Assembly (NCBI RefSeq): GCF_009184895.1
Contig: NZ_WESE01000001.1
Span: forward strand, 372,001-436,000
Direction of reading: 5' to 3'
Length of the DNA: 64,000 nt
Source of the DNA: Nostocoides sp. F2B08
Lineage (GTDB): Bacteria; Actinomycetota; Actinomycetes; Actinomycetales; Dermatophilaceae
Positions 56,297 to 64,000 of this stretch are shown here, piece by piece. Within the stretch, counting starts at the first letter, position 1. The number at the start of each line of letters is the position of its first letter. Below the pieces are notes generated by a model. The model was not told the origin of the DNA. It did not search any database and saw only the letters and a list, made by a program, of their open reading frames with translations. The position numbers were made by a program, and so were the translations under genes.

Positions 56297-57172
56297 ATGC
56301 AAGTTCCCGCACCCTTCGAGTACGAGCGGGCGGAGAGCGTCTCGCACGCCATCGCGCTCCTGGAGCGCCTCGGGGACGAGGCCCGCGTCGTCGCCGGCGG
56401 CCACAGCCTCCTGCCGATGATGAAGCTGCGCCTGGCCGCACCCGAGTACCTCGTCGACATCAACGATCTGAGCGACGAACTCGGCTACATCACCGTCGAG
56501 TCGGACGTGGTCCGCGTGGGCGCGCTCGTCCGGCACGCCGCGATGCTCGCCCACGACGGGCTCGCGGAGCACTTTCCCATCATCCGGGACGCCGAACATC
56601 TCATCGCCGACCCGGTCGTGCGCAACTGGGGAACCCTCGGTGGGTCGCTGTGCCAGTGCGACCCGTCGGAGGACCTGTCGTCGGTCTGCCTCGCCCTGGA
56701 CGCCGAGTGCGTCATCACGGGCAGCGGCGGTCAGCGGGTCGTGCCGATGGCCGACTTCGCGGTCGGTCCCTACCAGACCGCTGTCGGGGAGGCCGAACTG
56801 CTGACGGAGGTGCGGTTCCCGATCCGCCCCGGGAGCTCGAGTGCCTACCAGAAGGTCAAACGGCGTGCCGGGGACTGGCCGGTGGCCGCCAGCGGCGTCG
56901 CGGTCCGGCTCGACGGAGGCACCGTGATAGACGCGCGCATCGCTCTCACCGCCCTGGGGGTGGACGACGCGGTCGACGCGACCGAGGCTCTCGTGGGACG
57001 ACCTCCGAGCGAGGAGGCCTTCGCCGCCGCCGCAGCGATCGCCACGCAGGTCAGCCGACCGGTGGACGACGCCCGCGGGAGCGCCGAGTACAAGCGCCAC
57101 CTGGCTGGGGAGCTCACCGTCCGTGCCCTGCGCAGCGCCGTCTCGCGCGCCCTCTCGACGACCGTGAACTGA
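56297..57172 (+). CDS. coxM: Carbon monoxide dehydrogenase medium (FAD) subunit
   Basis: A 291-residue FAD-binding subunit of the aerobic Mo/Cu CO dehydrogenase, passing electrons from the [2Fe-2S] clusters to the quinone pool. The two FAD motifs are AGGHS at 33-37 and TLGGS at 113-117. C-terminal CODH_C-type domain YKRHLAGELTVRAL follows. GCGGAGG lies upstream of ATG 56297. First gene of a six-gene operon. Confidence 0.94.
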   Translation: MQVPAPFEYERAESVSHAIALLERLGDEARVVAGGHSLLPMMKLRLAAPEYLVDINDLSDELGYITVESDVVRVGALVRHAAMLAHDGLAEHFPIIRDAEHLIADPVVRNWGTLGGSLCQCDPSEDLSSVCLALDAECVITGSGGQRVVPMADFAVGPYQTAVGEAELLTEVRFPIRPGSSSAYQKVKRRAGDWPVAASGVAVRLDGGTVIDARIALTALGVDDAVDATEALVGRPPSEEAFAAAAAIATQVSRPVDDARGSAEYKRHLAGELTVRALRSAVSRALSTTVN

Positions 57173-57185
57173 GGAAGGATCGACC

Positions 57186-57689
57186 ATGCAGGTGACCATG
57201 ACCGTCAACGGCGACGAGGTGACGCGCGACGTCGAGCCGCGGATGCTGCTCGTGCATTTCCTGCGGGATGCCCTCTCCCTCACCGGAACGCACTGGGGCT
57301 GCGACACGAGCAACTGCGGGACCTGTGTCGTCTGGGTAGACGAGCAGCCGGTGAAGTCCTGCACGATGCTCGCCGCGATGGCCGGCGGCAAGCGGGTCCG
57401 CACCGTCGAGGACCTCGAGCGCGACGGGGTCCTGGACCCGGTCCAGGAGGGCTTCATGCAGTGTCACGGGCTCCAGTGCGGCTTCTGCACCCCGGGGATG
57501 ATGATGACCGCCCGATGGCTCCTCGACCACAACCCGGACCCCACCGACGGCGAGATCCGCGAGGCCATCTCCGGCCAGATCTGCCGGTGCACGGGTTACA
57601 GCACCATCGTCCGCTCGATCCGGTGGGCCGCGACCCACGAGAACGCGAGCCATATCGAGACCGCAGAGACCGCAGGGAGCTCCTCATGA
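57186..57689 (+). CDS. coxS: Carbon monoxide dehydrogenase small ([2Fe-2S]) subunit
   Basis: A 167-residue iron-sulfur subunit. Cysteines 39, 44, 47 and 59 form the plant-type [2Fe-2S] cluster and 98, 101, 133 and 135 the second. GLQCGFCTPGM and QICRCTGYS are the second-cluster motifs. Lies 13 bases after coxM with a GAGGAAGG ribosome site and overlaps coxL by ATGA. Confidence 0.95.
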   Translation: MQVTMTVNGDEVTRDVEPRMLLVHFLRDALSLTGTHWGCDTSNCGTCVVWVDEQPVKSCTMLAAMAGGKRVRTVEDLERDGVLDPVQEGFMQCHGLQCGFCTPGMMMTARWLLDHNPDPTDGEIREAISGQICRCTGYSTIVRSIRWAATHENASHIETAETAGSSS

Positions 57690-60088
57690 CCGCGACCCCG
57701 CAGACCCGCGAGCACCGCCAGACCGAGTTCGAGGACAACGACCAGACCCCGGTCGGTTTCGGCCGGATGCTCCGCAAGGAGGACCCGCGCCTGATCCGGG
57801 GACGGGGACGCTTCGTCGACGATGTCCAGCTGCCCGGCATGCTCCACCTGGCGATCCTGCGGGCTCCCGTGGCCCACGCCAGGATCGTCTCGATCGACAT
57901 CAGCGCCGCGCAGGCCCACCCGAAGGTCAAGCTCGTCGTCACCGGCGCCATGTTGGCGGAGAAGGGTCTGGCGTGGATGCCGACCCTCTCCAACGACGTG
58001 CAGGCGGTGCTCGCCACGGATAAGGTTCGCTTCCAGGGTCAGGAGGTCGCCTTCGTCGTCGCCGAGGACCGGTACTCCGCCCGGGACGCCCTCGAGCTCA
58101 TCGACGTCGAGTACGACGACCTCGCGCCCGTCATCGACGCCCGCAAGGCGCTCGACCCCTCGATGCCGGTCATCCGCGACGACCTCGAGGGCAAGACCGA
58201 CAACCACATCTTCGACTGGGAGACCGGTGACGCCGAGGCGACCGAGGCGGCCTTCGCCCGCGCCGACGTCGTGGTGACCGAGGACATCGTCTACCCGCGG
58301 GTCCACCCGGCTCCGATGGAGACCGCGGCGGCCGTTGCGGACTACGACCGCGTGGACGGCAAGCTCACCCTGTGGTCGACCTCGCAGGCCCCGCACGCCC
58401 ATCGAACCCTGTATGCGATCGTCGCCGGCCTCCCCGAGCACAAGATCCGGGTGATCGCCCCGGACATCGGCGGCGGCTTCGGGGGCAAGGTCCCGATCTA
58501 TCCCGGCTACGTCTGCGCCATCGTCGGTTCGCTCCTCGTCGGGAAGCCCGTCAAGTGGGCCGAGGACCGCTCCGAGAACCTCACCTCGGGCTCGTTCGCG
58601 CGGGACTACATCATGCGCGGTGAGATCGCGGCCACCAAGGACGGCCGCATCCTCGCCATCCGCACCAACGTCCTCGCCGACCACGGCGCCTTCAACGGCC
58701 AGGCCGCTCCGTCGAAGTACCCCGTCGGGTTCTTCGGGGTCTTCACCGGCTCCTACGACATCGAGGCGGCGTATGCGAAGGTCACCGCGGTCTATACGAA
58801 CAAGGCCCCCGGTGGCGTGGCGTATGCGTGCTCCTTCCGGATCACCGAGGCCGTGCACCTCGTCGAGCGTCTGGTCACCTCGTTGGCCCTCGAGATGGGC
58901 ATCGACCAGGCGGAGCTGCGGCTGCGCAACTTCATCCGTCCGGAGCAGTTCCCCTACGAGACGAAGACCGGCTGGGTCTACGACTCGGGCGACTACGAGG
59001 CGACGATGCGCGAGTCGATGCGGATCGCCGGCTACGACGAGCTCCTCGCCGAGCGAGAGGAGAAGCGGGCCCGCGGCGAGCTGATGGGCGTCGGTGTCTC
59101 GTTCTTCACCGAGGCCGTCGGCGCCGGACCGCGGAAGAACATGGACATCCTCGGGCTCGGCATGGCGGACGGCTGCGAGCTGCGCATCCATCCGACCGGC
59201 AAGGCGGTCGTGCGGCTCTCGGTCAAGACCCAGGGCCAGGGTCACGAGACGACCTTCGCCCAGATCGTGTCCGAGGAGATCGGCATCCCGCCGGCCGATA
59301 TCGAGGTCGTTCACGGTGACACCGACAACACGCCGTTCGGGCTGGGCACCTATGGCAGCCGCTCGACCCCGGTCTCGGGCGCGGCGGCTGCCCTCGTCGC
59401 CCGCAAGGTCCGGGACAAGGCCCAGCTGATCGCCTCGAGCATGCTCGAGGTCTCGGTCGCGGACCTCGAGTGGACCAAGGGGGCCTTCCAGGTCAAGGGC
59501 GACCCGAGCTCATCCGTAACGATCCAGGACATCGCCATGCGGGCGCACGGCGCAGGCGACCTGCCCGAGGGGATGGAGGGGGCTCTCGAGGCGCAGATCT
59601 GCTATAACCCCGAGAACCTCACCTACCCCAACGGTGCATACATCTGCGTCGTCGACGTCGACAAGGGCACCGGAGAGGTTAGGGTCCGACGCTTCATCGC
59701 GGTCGACGACTGCGGCACTCGGATCAATCCGATGATCATCGAAGGCCAGGTCCACGGCGGGCTCGTCGACGGGCTCGGGATGGCGCTCATGGAGTTCATC
59801 GAGTTCGACGAGTTCGGCAACTGCCTCGGCGGTTCGCTCATGGACTACCTGATCCCGACCGCACTCGAGTGCCCGGACTGGGAGACCGGCCACACGGTCA
59901 CGCCCTCGCCCCACCACCCCATCGGCGCCAAGGGCGTCGGGGAGTCGGCCACGGTGGGCTCACCACCGGCGATCGTCAACGCCGTGGTCGACGCGCTGCA
60001 TCCACTGGGCATCCGCAACATCGACATGCCGATGACCCCGTCGCGGGTGTGGGACGCCATCCAGGGCAGGCCGCGCCCACCGGTCTGA
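57686..60088 (+). CDS. coxL: Carbon monoxide dehydrogenase large subunit, form I
   Basis: An 800-residue molybdenum-copper catalytic subunit that oxidises CO to CO2. The active-site loop AYACSFR sits at 379-385, with Cys382 as the copper ligand; this loop distinguishes form I from form II (AYRGAGR). GIGAKGVGESATVGSPPA near the C terminus includes Glu753, the catalytic base equivalent. Cofactor loops DIGGGFGGK and GGLVDGLGMAL are intact. ATG 57686 overlaps coxS. GGGAGC is the ribosome site. Strong functional evidence that the organism can oxidise atmospheric or local CO. Confidence 0.97.
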   Translation: MTATPQTREHRQTEFEDNDQTPVGFGRMLRKEDPRLIRGRGRFVDDVQLPGMLHLAILRAPVAHARIVSIDISAAQAHPKVKLVVTGAMLAEKGLAWMPTLSNDVQAVLATDKVRFQGQEVAFVVAEDRYSARDALELIDVEYDDLAPVIDARKALDPSMPVIRDDLEGKTDNHIFDWETGDAEATEAAFARADVVVTEDIVYPRVHPAPMETAAAVADYDRVDGKLTLWSTSQAPHAHRTLYAIVAGLPEHKIRVIAPDIGGGFGGKVPIYPGYVCAIVGSLLVGKPVKWAEDRSENLTSGSFARDYIMRGEIAATKDGRILAIRTNVLADHGAFNGQAAPSKYPVGFFGVFTGSYDIEAAYAKVTAVYTNKAPGGVAYACSFRITEAVHLVERLVTSLALEMGIDQAELRLRNFIRPEQFPYETKTGWVYDSGDYEATMRESMRIAGYDELLAEREEKRARGELMGVGVSFFTEAVGAGPRKNMDILGLGMADGCELRIHPTGKAVVRLSVKTQGQGHETTFAQIVSEEIGIPPADIEVVHGDTDNTPFGLGTYGSRSTPVSGAAAALVARKVRDKAQLIASSMLEVSVADLEWTKGAFQVKGDPSSSVTIQDIAMRAHGAGDLPEGMEGALEAQICYNPENLTYPNGAYICVVDVDKGTGEVRVRRFIAVDDCGTRINPMIIEGQVHGGLVDGLGMALMEFIEFDEFGNCLGGSLMDYLIPTALECPDWETGHTVTPSPHHPIGAKGVGESATVGSPPAIVNAVVDALHPLGIRNIDMPMTPSRVWDAIQGRPRPPV

Positions 60089-60123
60089 GCCGCCGACCCG
60101 AACCAGCAGAAAGGAGCCCGGTG

Positions 60124-61053
60124 ATGAGTGTCGTCGCCGACCGTGCCCTGGAGCTCACCGAGTCCCGCACACCGTTCGTCCACGCCACGGTCGTGCGTGC
60201 CCAGGCGCCGGCCTCCGCGTGCACCGGCGACGAGGCGATCATCCTGCCGGACGGTTCGATCGAAGGGTTCGTCGGAGGCCAGTGCGCGGAGGGCTCAGTC
60301 CGGGTCGCCGCGCTCAACGCGCTCGGGTCGGGTGCGAGCACCCTGCTCCGGGTGCTTCCCGAGGAGTCCGGCGACTTCCCGGAGACCCCGGGCGCGCAGG
60401 TCGTCGTCAACCCCTGCCTGTCAGGGGGCGCGATCGAGATCTTCCTCAAGCCGGTCCTTCCGCCACCGGTCGTCGAGATCGTGGGCGGCTCACCGATCGC
60501 CAGGGCCCTGAGCCAGCTGTGCGCCGTGCTCGGGTACGCGACCCGTCATTCCCTCCCCGCGAGCGACCCTGAACCGACGGCCGCCGTCGTCATCGCCTCC
60601 CACGGAAGGGATGAACAGGAGTCGATCCGCCGGGCTCTCGATGCCGGTGTCTCCTACATCGCCCTCGTCGCGAGTCCGCGACGAGGGGCGGCCGTACTCG
60701 ACGAGATGGGCCTGACCTGCGGCGAACGCGGCCGGATCAGCTCGCCGGCCGGGCTCGACCTCGGCAGCCGTACCGCCGGCGAGGTCGCGGTCTCGATCCT
60801 CGCCGAGCTGGTCGGCCGGCTGCGCCGTGGGGAGCTGGTGGACCCGACGACGACCGAGCCCACGGCCGGCGCGACGGAATCGGCGGAAGCGCCGGCGAGG
60901 GCCGAAGCACCCCTCATGCACGTCGACCCGGTCTGCGGCATGAGCGTCATCCCCGGAGACGGCGTCCCTCACCTGGAGACCGACGAGGGGACCATCTGGT
61001 TCTGCAACCCTCGCTGCCGCGACCGGCACGCGGCCGAGCTGGGCCTGTCGTGA
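60124..61053 (+). CDS. XdhC/CoxI-type maturation factor with C-terminal YHS domain
   Basis: A 309-residue protein: XdhC/CoxI domain at about 1-110 (TVVRAQAPASACTGDEAIIL, GFVGGQCAEGSV), a Rossmann domain at about 115-240 (VEIVGGSPIARALSQLC, VIASHGRDEQESIRRAL), an Ala/Glu linker, and a YHS domain at 266-305 with Cys271 (HVDPVCGMSV), Cys294 and Cys298 (WFCNPRCRD). XdhC proteins sulfurate and deliver Moco to the xanthine oxidase family; YHS domains bind metals, often copper, in P-type ATPases. AAAGGAG precedes ATG 60124. GTGA overlap to coxD. Confidence 0.88.
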   Translation: MSVVADRALELTESRTPFVHATVVRAQAPASACTGDEAIILPDGSIEGFVGGQCAEGSVRVAALNALGSGASTLLRVLPEESGDFPETPGAQVVVNPCLSGGAIEIFLKPVLPPPVVEIVGGSPIARALSQLCAVLGYATRHSLPASDPEPTAAVVIASHGRDEQESIRRALDAGVSYIALVASPRRGAAVLDEMGLTCGERGRISSPAGLDLGSRTAGEVAVSILAELVGRLRRGELVDPTTTEPTAGATESAEAPARAEAPLMHVDPVCGMSVIPGDGVPHLETDEGTIWFCNPRCRDRHAAELGLS

Positions 61054-61967
61054 CGGGAGGAGATCTCCCCACCGGGCGAGAACCCGCCCTCGGCGCAGCC
61101 ACACCGCCGGCGGAGGTCTCACCCGAGCACCTCGCCGACCTGCTCGCCCGCACGGGTTACCTGCTCGACCAGGGCACGGCCACGGCGCTGTACCTCGCCA
61201 TGACGCTCGGCAAGCCGCTGCTCCTCGAAGGCGAGCCGGGGGTGGGCAAGACGAGCCTCGCGAAAGGACTGGCGCAGTCCTTGAGCACACCCCTGATCCG
61301 GCTGCAGTGCTACGAGGGCCTGACCGTCGCCGAGTCGCTCTACGAGTGGAACTACCAACGACAGCTGCTTGCCATCCGGGTGGCAGAGGCGCGCCACGAG
61401 GCCCTCGATGACGCCGACCTCTACACGGCCGAGTTCCTCCAGGACCGGCCGGTGCTGCAGGCGCTACGACATCCGGGGCCCCAGCCGGCCGTCCTTCTCA
61501 TCGACGAGATCGACCGCGCCGATGACGAGTTCGAGGCGCTCCTGCTCGAGGTCCTCGGCGAGCACACGGTCACCGTGCCGGAGCTCGGCACGTTCACCGC
61601 GACCGTGCCGCCGATCGTCGTTCTCACGTCCAACCGCAGCCGTGAGCTGCACGACGCCCTGCGCCGCAGGTGCCTGTACCACTGGATCGACTTCCCGGAC
61701 CCGGGCCGCGCTGCGCAGATCGTCCGTAGCCGCGTGCCCGGCGCGTCCGACCCGCTCATCATGTCCACGACCGAGTTCGTCGGACGGGCCCGGGGTCTGG
61801 AGCTCGACAAGCCGCCCGGGTTGGCCGAGACCATCGACTGGGTGTCTGCGCTGGCGGCGCTCGGTGTCGCCGAGCTCAGTGACGGTCGCGTCCTCGACTC
61901 GGTGAGCGCCCTGGCCAAGACCCCCGACGACCGCACCGAGCTCGTCCAGGCGCTGCAGTCCGCCTGA
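61050..61967 (+). CDS. coxD: CoxD-type MoxR AAA+ ATPase
   Basis: A 305-residue AAA+ ATPase. Walker A GEPGVGKTS (61-69), Walker B LLIDEID (149-155), sensor 1 LTSNRSRELHD and an Arg finger in RRRCLYHW. CoxD in Oligotropha (Afipia) is needed to build the Mo-S-Cu centre, perhaps by unfolding CoxL for sulfur/copper insertion. GTG 61050 forms GTGA with the previous stop. Works with CoxE. Confidence 0.93.
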   Translation: MTGGDLPTGREPALGAATPPAEVSPEHLADLLARTGYLLDQGTATALYLAMTLGKPLLLEGEPGVGKTSLAKGLAQSLSTPLIRLQCYEGLTVAESLYEWNYQRQLLAIRVAEARHEALDDADLYTAEFLQDRPVLQALRHPGPQPAVLLIDEIDRADDEFEALLLEVLGEHTVTVPELGTFTATVPPIVVLTSNRSRELHDALRRRCLYHWIDFPDPGRAAQIVRSRVPGASDPLIMSTTEFVGRARGLELDKPPGLAETIDWVSALAALGVAELSDGRVLDSVSALAKTPDDRTELVQALQSA

Positions 61968-61977
61968 GCGCCCCCTC

Positions 61978-63216
61978 ATGTCACCCACCCTGCTGCCCGG
62001 CGTCGACCGGGCCGCATTCGCCGTCGCCTTCGAGCGGGCCCTGCGCGACGTGGGTGTCGCCGTCAGCCTGAGCGCCACGGCGGACCTCGTCGCCGCCTTC
62101 CGACACCGCTTCCCCCGTACCCGCGACGAGCTGTACTGGCTGGCGCGGATCACCATGGTCTCCACCCGCGCAGAGGTGGGGACGTTCGACGAGGTCTTCG
62201 CGTCCGTGTTCGACGACTCGGTGGTCCGTTTAGATCCGATCGCCCGGCGAAACCCGCCCGCAGCTCCACCCGAGGAGCCCTCGGATCCGGCGGTGGAGCT
62301 CGCCGACGACCCGACGGAGGCATCCGGTTCGACGCTCCCGTGGGTCCTACCACGGGAGGTGTCGATCGGCGACGACGATCTCGAGCAATCGGAGCGTCGG
62401 GTTCCCGAGCTGCGCGCCAGTGCCGCGCGGGCTGGCAGTGAGCTCCCCTTCGGTGAGCTGACCGACGCCGACATGGATCGTCTCGCCGGCTGGGTGCAGG
62501 ACGCCTCCGGTTGGCCGATGCGGATGAGCCGACGCACCCGGCGCGACGGGCGGGGACGGCGAGTGGCCATGCGGCACACCCTCGCGGCCGCGCGTCGCAC
62601 CGGCTATGAACCGCTCTCACTCGTCCGGGAGAGCCGCCGGCGACGGCCTCGGCGGATCGTGATGGTCTGCGACGTCAGCCAGTCGATGCAGGCGGTGGCG
62701 GCGGCACACCTCCACCTCATGCGGGCCCTGGCGAGGCACCGGCGGGCCGAGGTGTTCGCATTCTCGACCGAGCTGACCCGACTCACGCCGAGCCTGCGGG
62801 CGACGACGCCGCTGGAGACCCTCGAGGTGGCGGCCGATCAGCTGGACGACCGGCTCGGCGGCACGAGGATCGCGGCCTCGTTGCGGACGTTGCTCGACTC
62901 CCACCACGGCGGACTCCTCCGCGGTGCCGTTGTCATGATCGCCTCGGACGGCTGGGACAGTGACGACCCGGCGGAGATGGCCCGTGTCATGCGGCGCATC
63001 GAGAGGCGAGCCCACGCCGTCGTCTGGCTCAACCCACGGGCCGCCGCTCCCGGCTTCACGCCGGCCGCGGGCGCGCTGCTCGCCGCTCTGCCGCACTGCC
63101 GGCTCATGCTGCCGGCCGGATCCTTCGCAGACCTCCGTGAGGCGATCGTGGCAGTGCGAGCGGCGGCCGACCGGGGAACCGTGACACGCCGCTCTGCGCT
63201 CACGTCCACAGGGTGA
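61978..63216 (+). CDS. coxE: CoxE-type VWA domain protein
   Basis: A 412-residue VWA protein. A CoxE-like N-terminal helix bundle (DELYWLARITMVSTRAEV), then a von Willebrand A domain with the metal motif DVSQS (232-236). CoxE is a partner of CoxD in maturing CODH. The gene starts 10 bases after coxD and overlaps the LysR gene by 17 bases at the 3' ends. Confidence 0.92.
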   Translation: MSPTLLPGVDRAAFAVAFERALRDVGVAVSLSATADLVAAFRHRFPRTRDELYWLARITMVSTRAEVGTFDEVFASVFDDSVVRLDPIARRNPPAAPPEEPSDPAVELADDPTEASGSTLPWVLPREVSIGDDDLEQSERRVPELRASAARAGSELPFGELTDADMDRLAGWVQDASGWPMRMSRRTRRDGRGRRVAMRHTLAAARRTGYEPLSLVRESRRRRPRRIVMVCDVSQSMQAVAAAHLHLMRALARHRRAEVFAFSTELTRLTPSLRATTPLETLEVAADQLDDRLGGTRIAASLRTLLDSHHGGLLRGAVVMIASDGWDSDDPAEMARVMRRIERRAHAVVWLNPRAAAPGFTPAAGALLAALPHCRLMLPAGSFADLREAIVAVRAAADRGTVTRRSALTSTG

Positions 63217-64000
63217 CGTGGACCGCCGGGCGGAACCGCCCGGAGGTGACGCCGGCGCCCTTGACCATCGCCTGGATGGCCCGGGGGGTCGCGGCGAACC
63301 GCACCAGCTCGTCCGCGGGGTCACCCGGCTCGACCGGCCCGCTCCGCGCCGTCCGGATCAGGTGCCAGGATGCCTCGAGGGTGACGTCGGGCACCTCCAC
63401 CCTGGCCAGCGTGCCGGCGGACAGCTCCTTGCTGACTGCGAAGGACATCGCGGGTGCGATCCCCACGCCCCGCTTCGCCTCCTCGGTGGCAGCCGAGTGG
63501 CTCTGGAAGATCCGTTGGCGTTCCTCCGGCACCCCGACCGCGTCGAGGATGTCCGGGACCACTCCGAGCCCGGAGGCGACGGACGGACCGAGGAACCAGT
63601 CGTGCGCGCGCACCGCCGCGGCCGACACGGTCCGGTCGGCCAGCGGGTGGGTCGGTGCGACCACGAGGACGAGCCGGTAGCGCATCAGGGTGTGCGAGTC
63701 CAGCGTCTCTGGCAGCTGCAGCGGCCGGGGTCCGATCGCGATGTCGGCACGGCGACCGAGCAGCAGCTCGGTGAACGCGGTCGGCTGATGCAGGCTGAGC
63801 TCGACGTCCAGGTCTGCAGCGCGCGAGGCGAACAGCTCGATCAGGCCGGGCGCCGCATACTCACCGAACAGGCTCGACGCCGCGATGCGCAGGAGCCGGC
63901 GACCCGAGGCCGCCTGGCTCACCTCCGCCCTCGTGCGGTCCTGCAGCCCGAGGAGCTCAGCGGCGCGACTCGCCAGCCGCAGCCCGCCCGGCGTGAACGC
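63200..64000 (-). CDS. LysR-family transcriptional regulator, N-terminus cut by window edge
   Basis: 266 residues of the ligand-binding (co-inducer) part and the end of the wing-helix region; the HTH lies beyond 64000. It begins in the window AFTPGGLRLASRAAELL, the LysR linker, then LLRIAASSLFGEYAAPGLI. Convergent with coxE and the nearest regulator of the cox operon, though its own promoter and target lie outside. CoxL operons are often LysR controlled; not shown here. Confidence 0.85.
   Translation of the reverse strand, partial: AFTPGGLRLASRAAELLGLQDRTRAEVSQAASGRRLLRIAASSLFGEYAAPGLIELFASRAADLDVELSLHQPTAFTELLLGRRADIAIGPRPLQLPETLDSHTLMRYRLVLVVAPTHPLADRTVSAAAVRAHDWFLGPSVASGLGVVPDILDAVGVPEERQRIFQSHSAATEEAKRGVGIAPAMSFAVSKELSAGTLARVEVPDVTLEASWHLIRTARSGPVEPGDPADELVRFAATPRAIQAMVKGAGVTSGRFRPAVHVTLWT

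Noticed and set aside
57596-59314. 572-codon minus frame
   Set aside because: Antisense to coxS/coxL.
56297-60088. Form II CODH or aldehyde/xanthine dehydrogenase
   Set aside because: The active-site loop is AYACSFR, not AYRGAGR, and there is no xanthine-type substrate Arg context.

Overview
The window is one continuous stretch of a high-G+C (about 70%) actinobacterial chromosome. It is densely coding, with no gene-free gap above 300 bases, no RNA gene, no insertion sequence, no prophage and no CRISPR array. Marker families (DUF3117, a DivIVA-domain protein, actinobacterial-type DapD, seven-iron FdxA, DUF4245, VanW/PG_binding_4) and the many start codons placed 6-7 bases behind a -10 hexamer fit Actinobacteria. 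Gene content and base use suggest a free-living aerobe of the Intrasporangiaceae type (Janibacter/Knoellia-like); the family-level guess is inference.

Layout. 1-8.6 kb: housekeeping genes (O-methyltransferase end, leucyl aminopeptidase, a phosphoribosyltransferase-hydrolase fusion, DUF3117, enoyl-CoA hydratase, a GT-C-like membrane glycosyltransferase, SRPBCC and DivIVA-domain proteins, a degenerate phosphotransferase). 8.6-16.6 kb: diaminopimelate/lysine biosynthesis (dapE and dapD divergent; dapC behind fdxA) with citrate synthase, a LOG-family protein, a lysozyme-like membrane protein and a GNAT enzyme. 16.6-23.4 kb: VanW-type cell-surface protein, flavin reductase, an orphan peptide-binding lipoprotein, typA and a MutT-type Nudix enzyme. 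23.6-29.7 kb: a complete five-gene oligopeptide ABC importer. 29.7-39.6 kb: RidA, malQ, ctlX, small proteins, an arylsulfatase, ychF, a serine hydrolase and a Nudix enzyme. 39.8-45.7 kb: a polyamine-type ABC importer operon ending in a YtcJ-like amidohydrolase. 45.9-51.9 kb: rmuC, ispH, an AAA ATPase fused by overlap to xseA-xseB, and DUF4245. 52-56.2 kb: PfkB sugar kinase, then class I fumarase, beta-carbonic anhydrase and MOSC protein coupled by ATGA overlaps. 56.3-63.2 kb: an aerobic carbon monoxide dehydrogenase operon coxM-coxS-coxL-xdhC/YHS-coxD-coxE, whose large subunit carries the form I active-site loop AYACSFR, followed by a convergent LysR regulator cut by the right edge.

The most notable points are the form I CO dehydrogenase with an XdhC-type maturation factor that ends in a YHS metal-binding domain (a candidate copper or sulfur handling factor for the Mo-S-Cu centre); a strongly over-represented 7-mer GTATGCG/CGCATAC found about 35 times by hand; a set of leaderless promoters with identical architecture, including two divergent pairs; and several intergenic tandem repeats and palindromes. 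Coordinates of starts were chosen from Shine-Dalgarno sites, stop-start overlaps and leaderless -10 spacing. All function calls rest on reading motifs, not on a database search.
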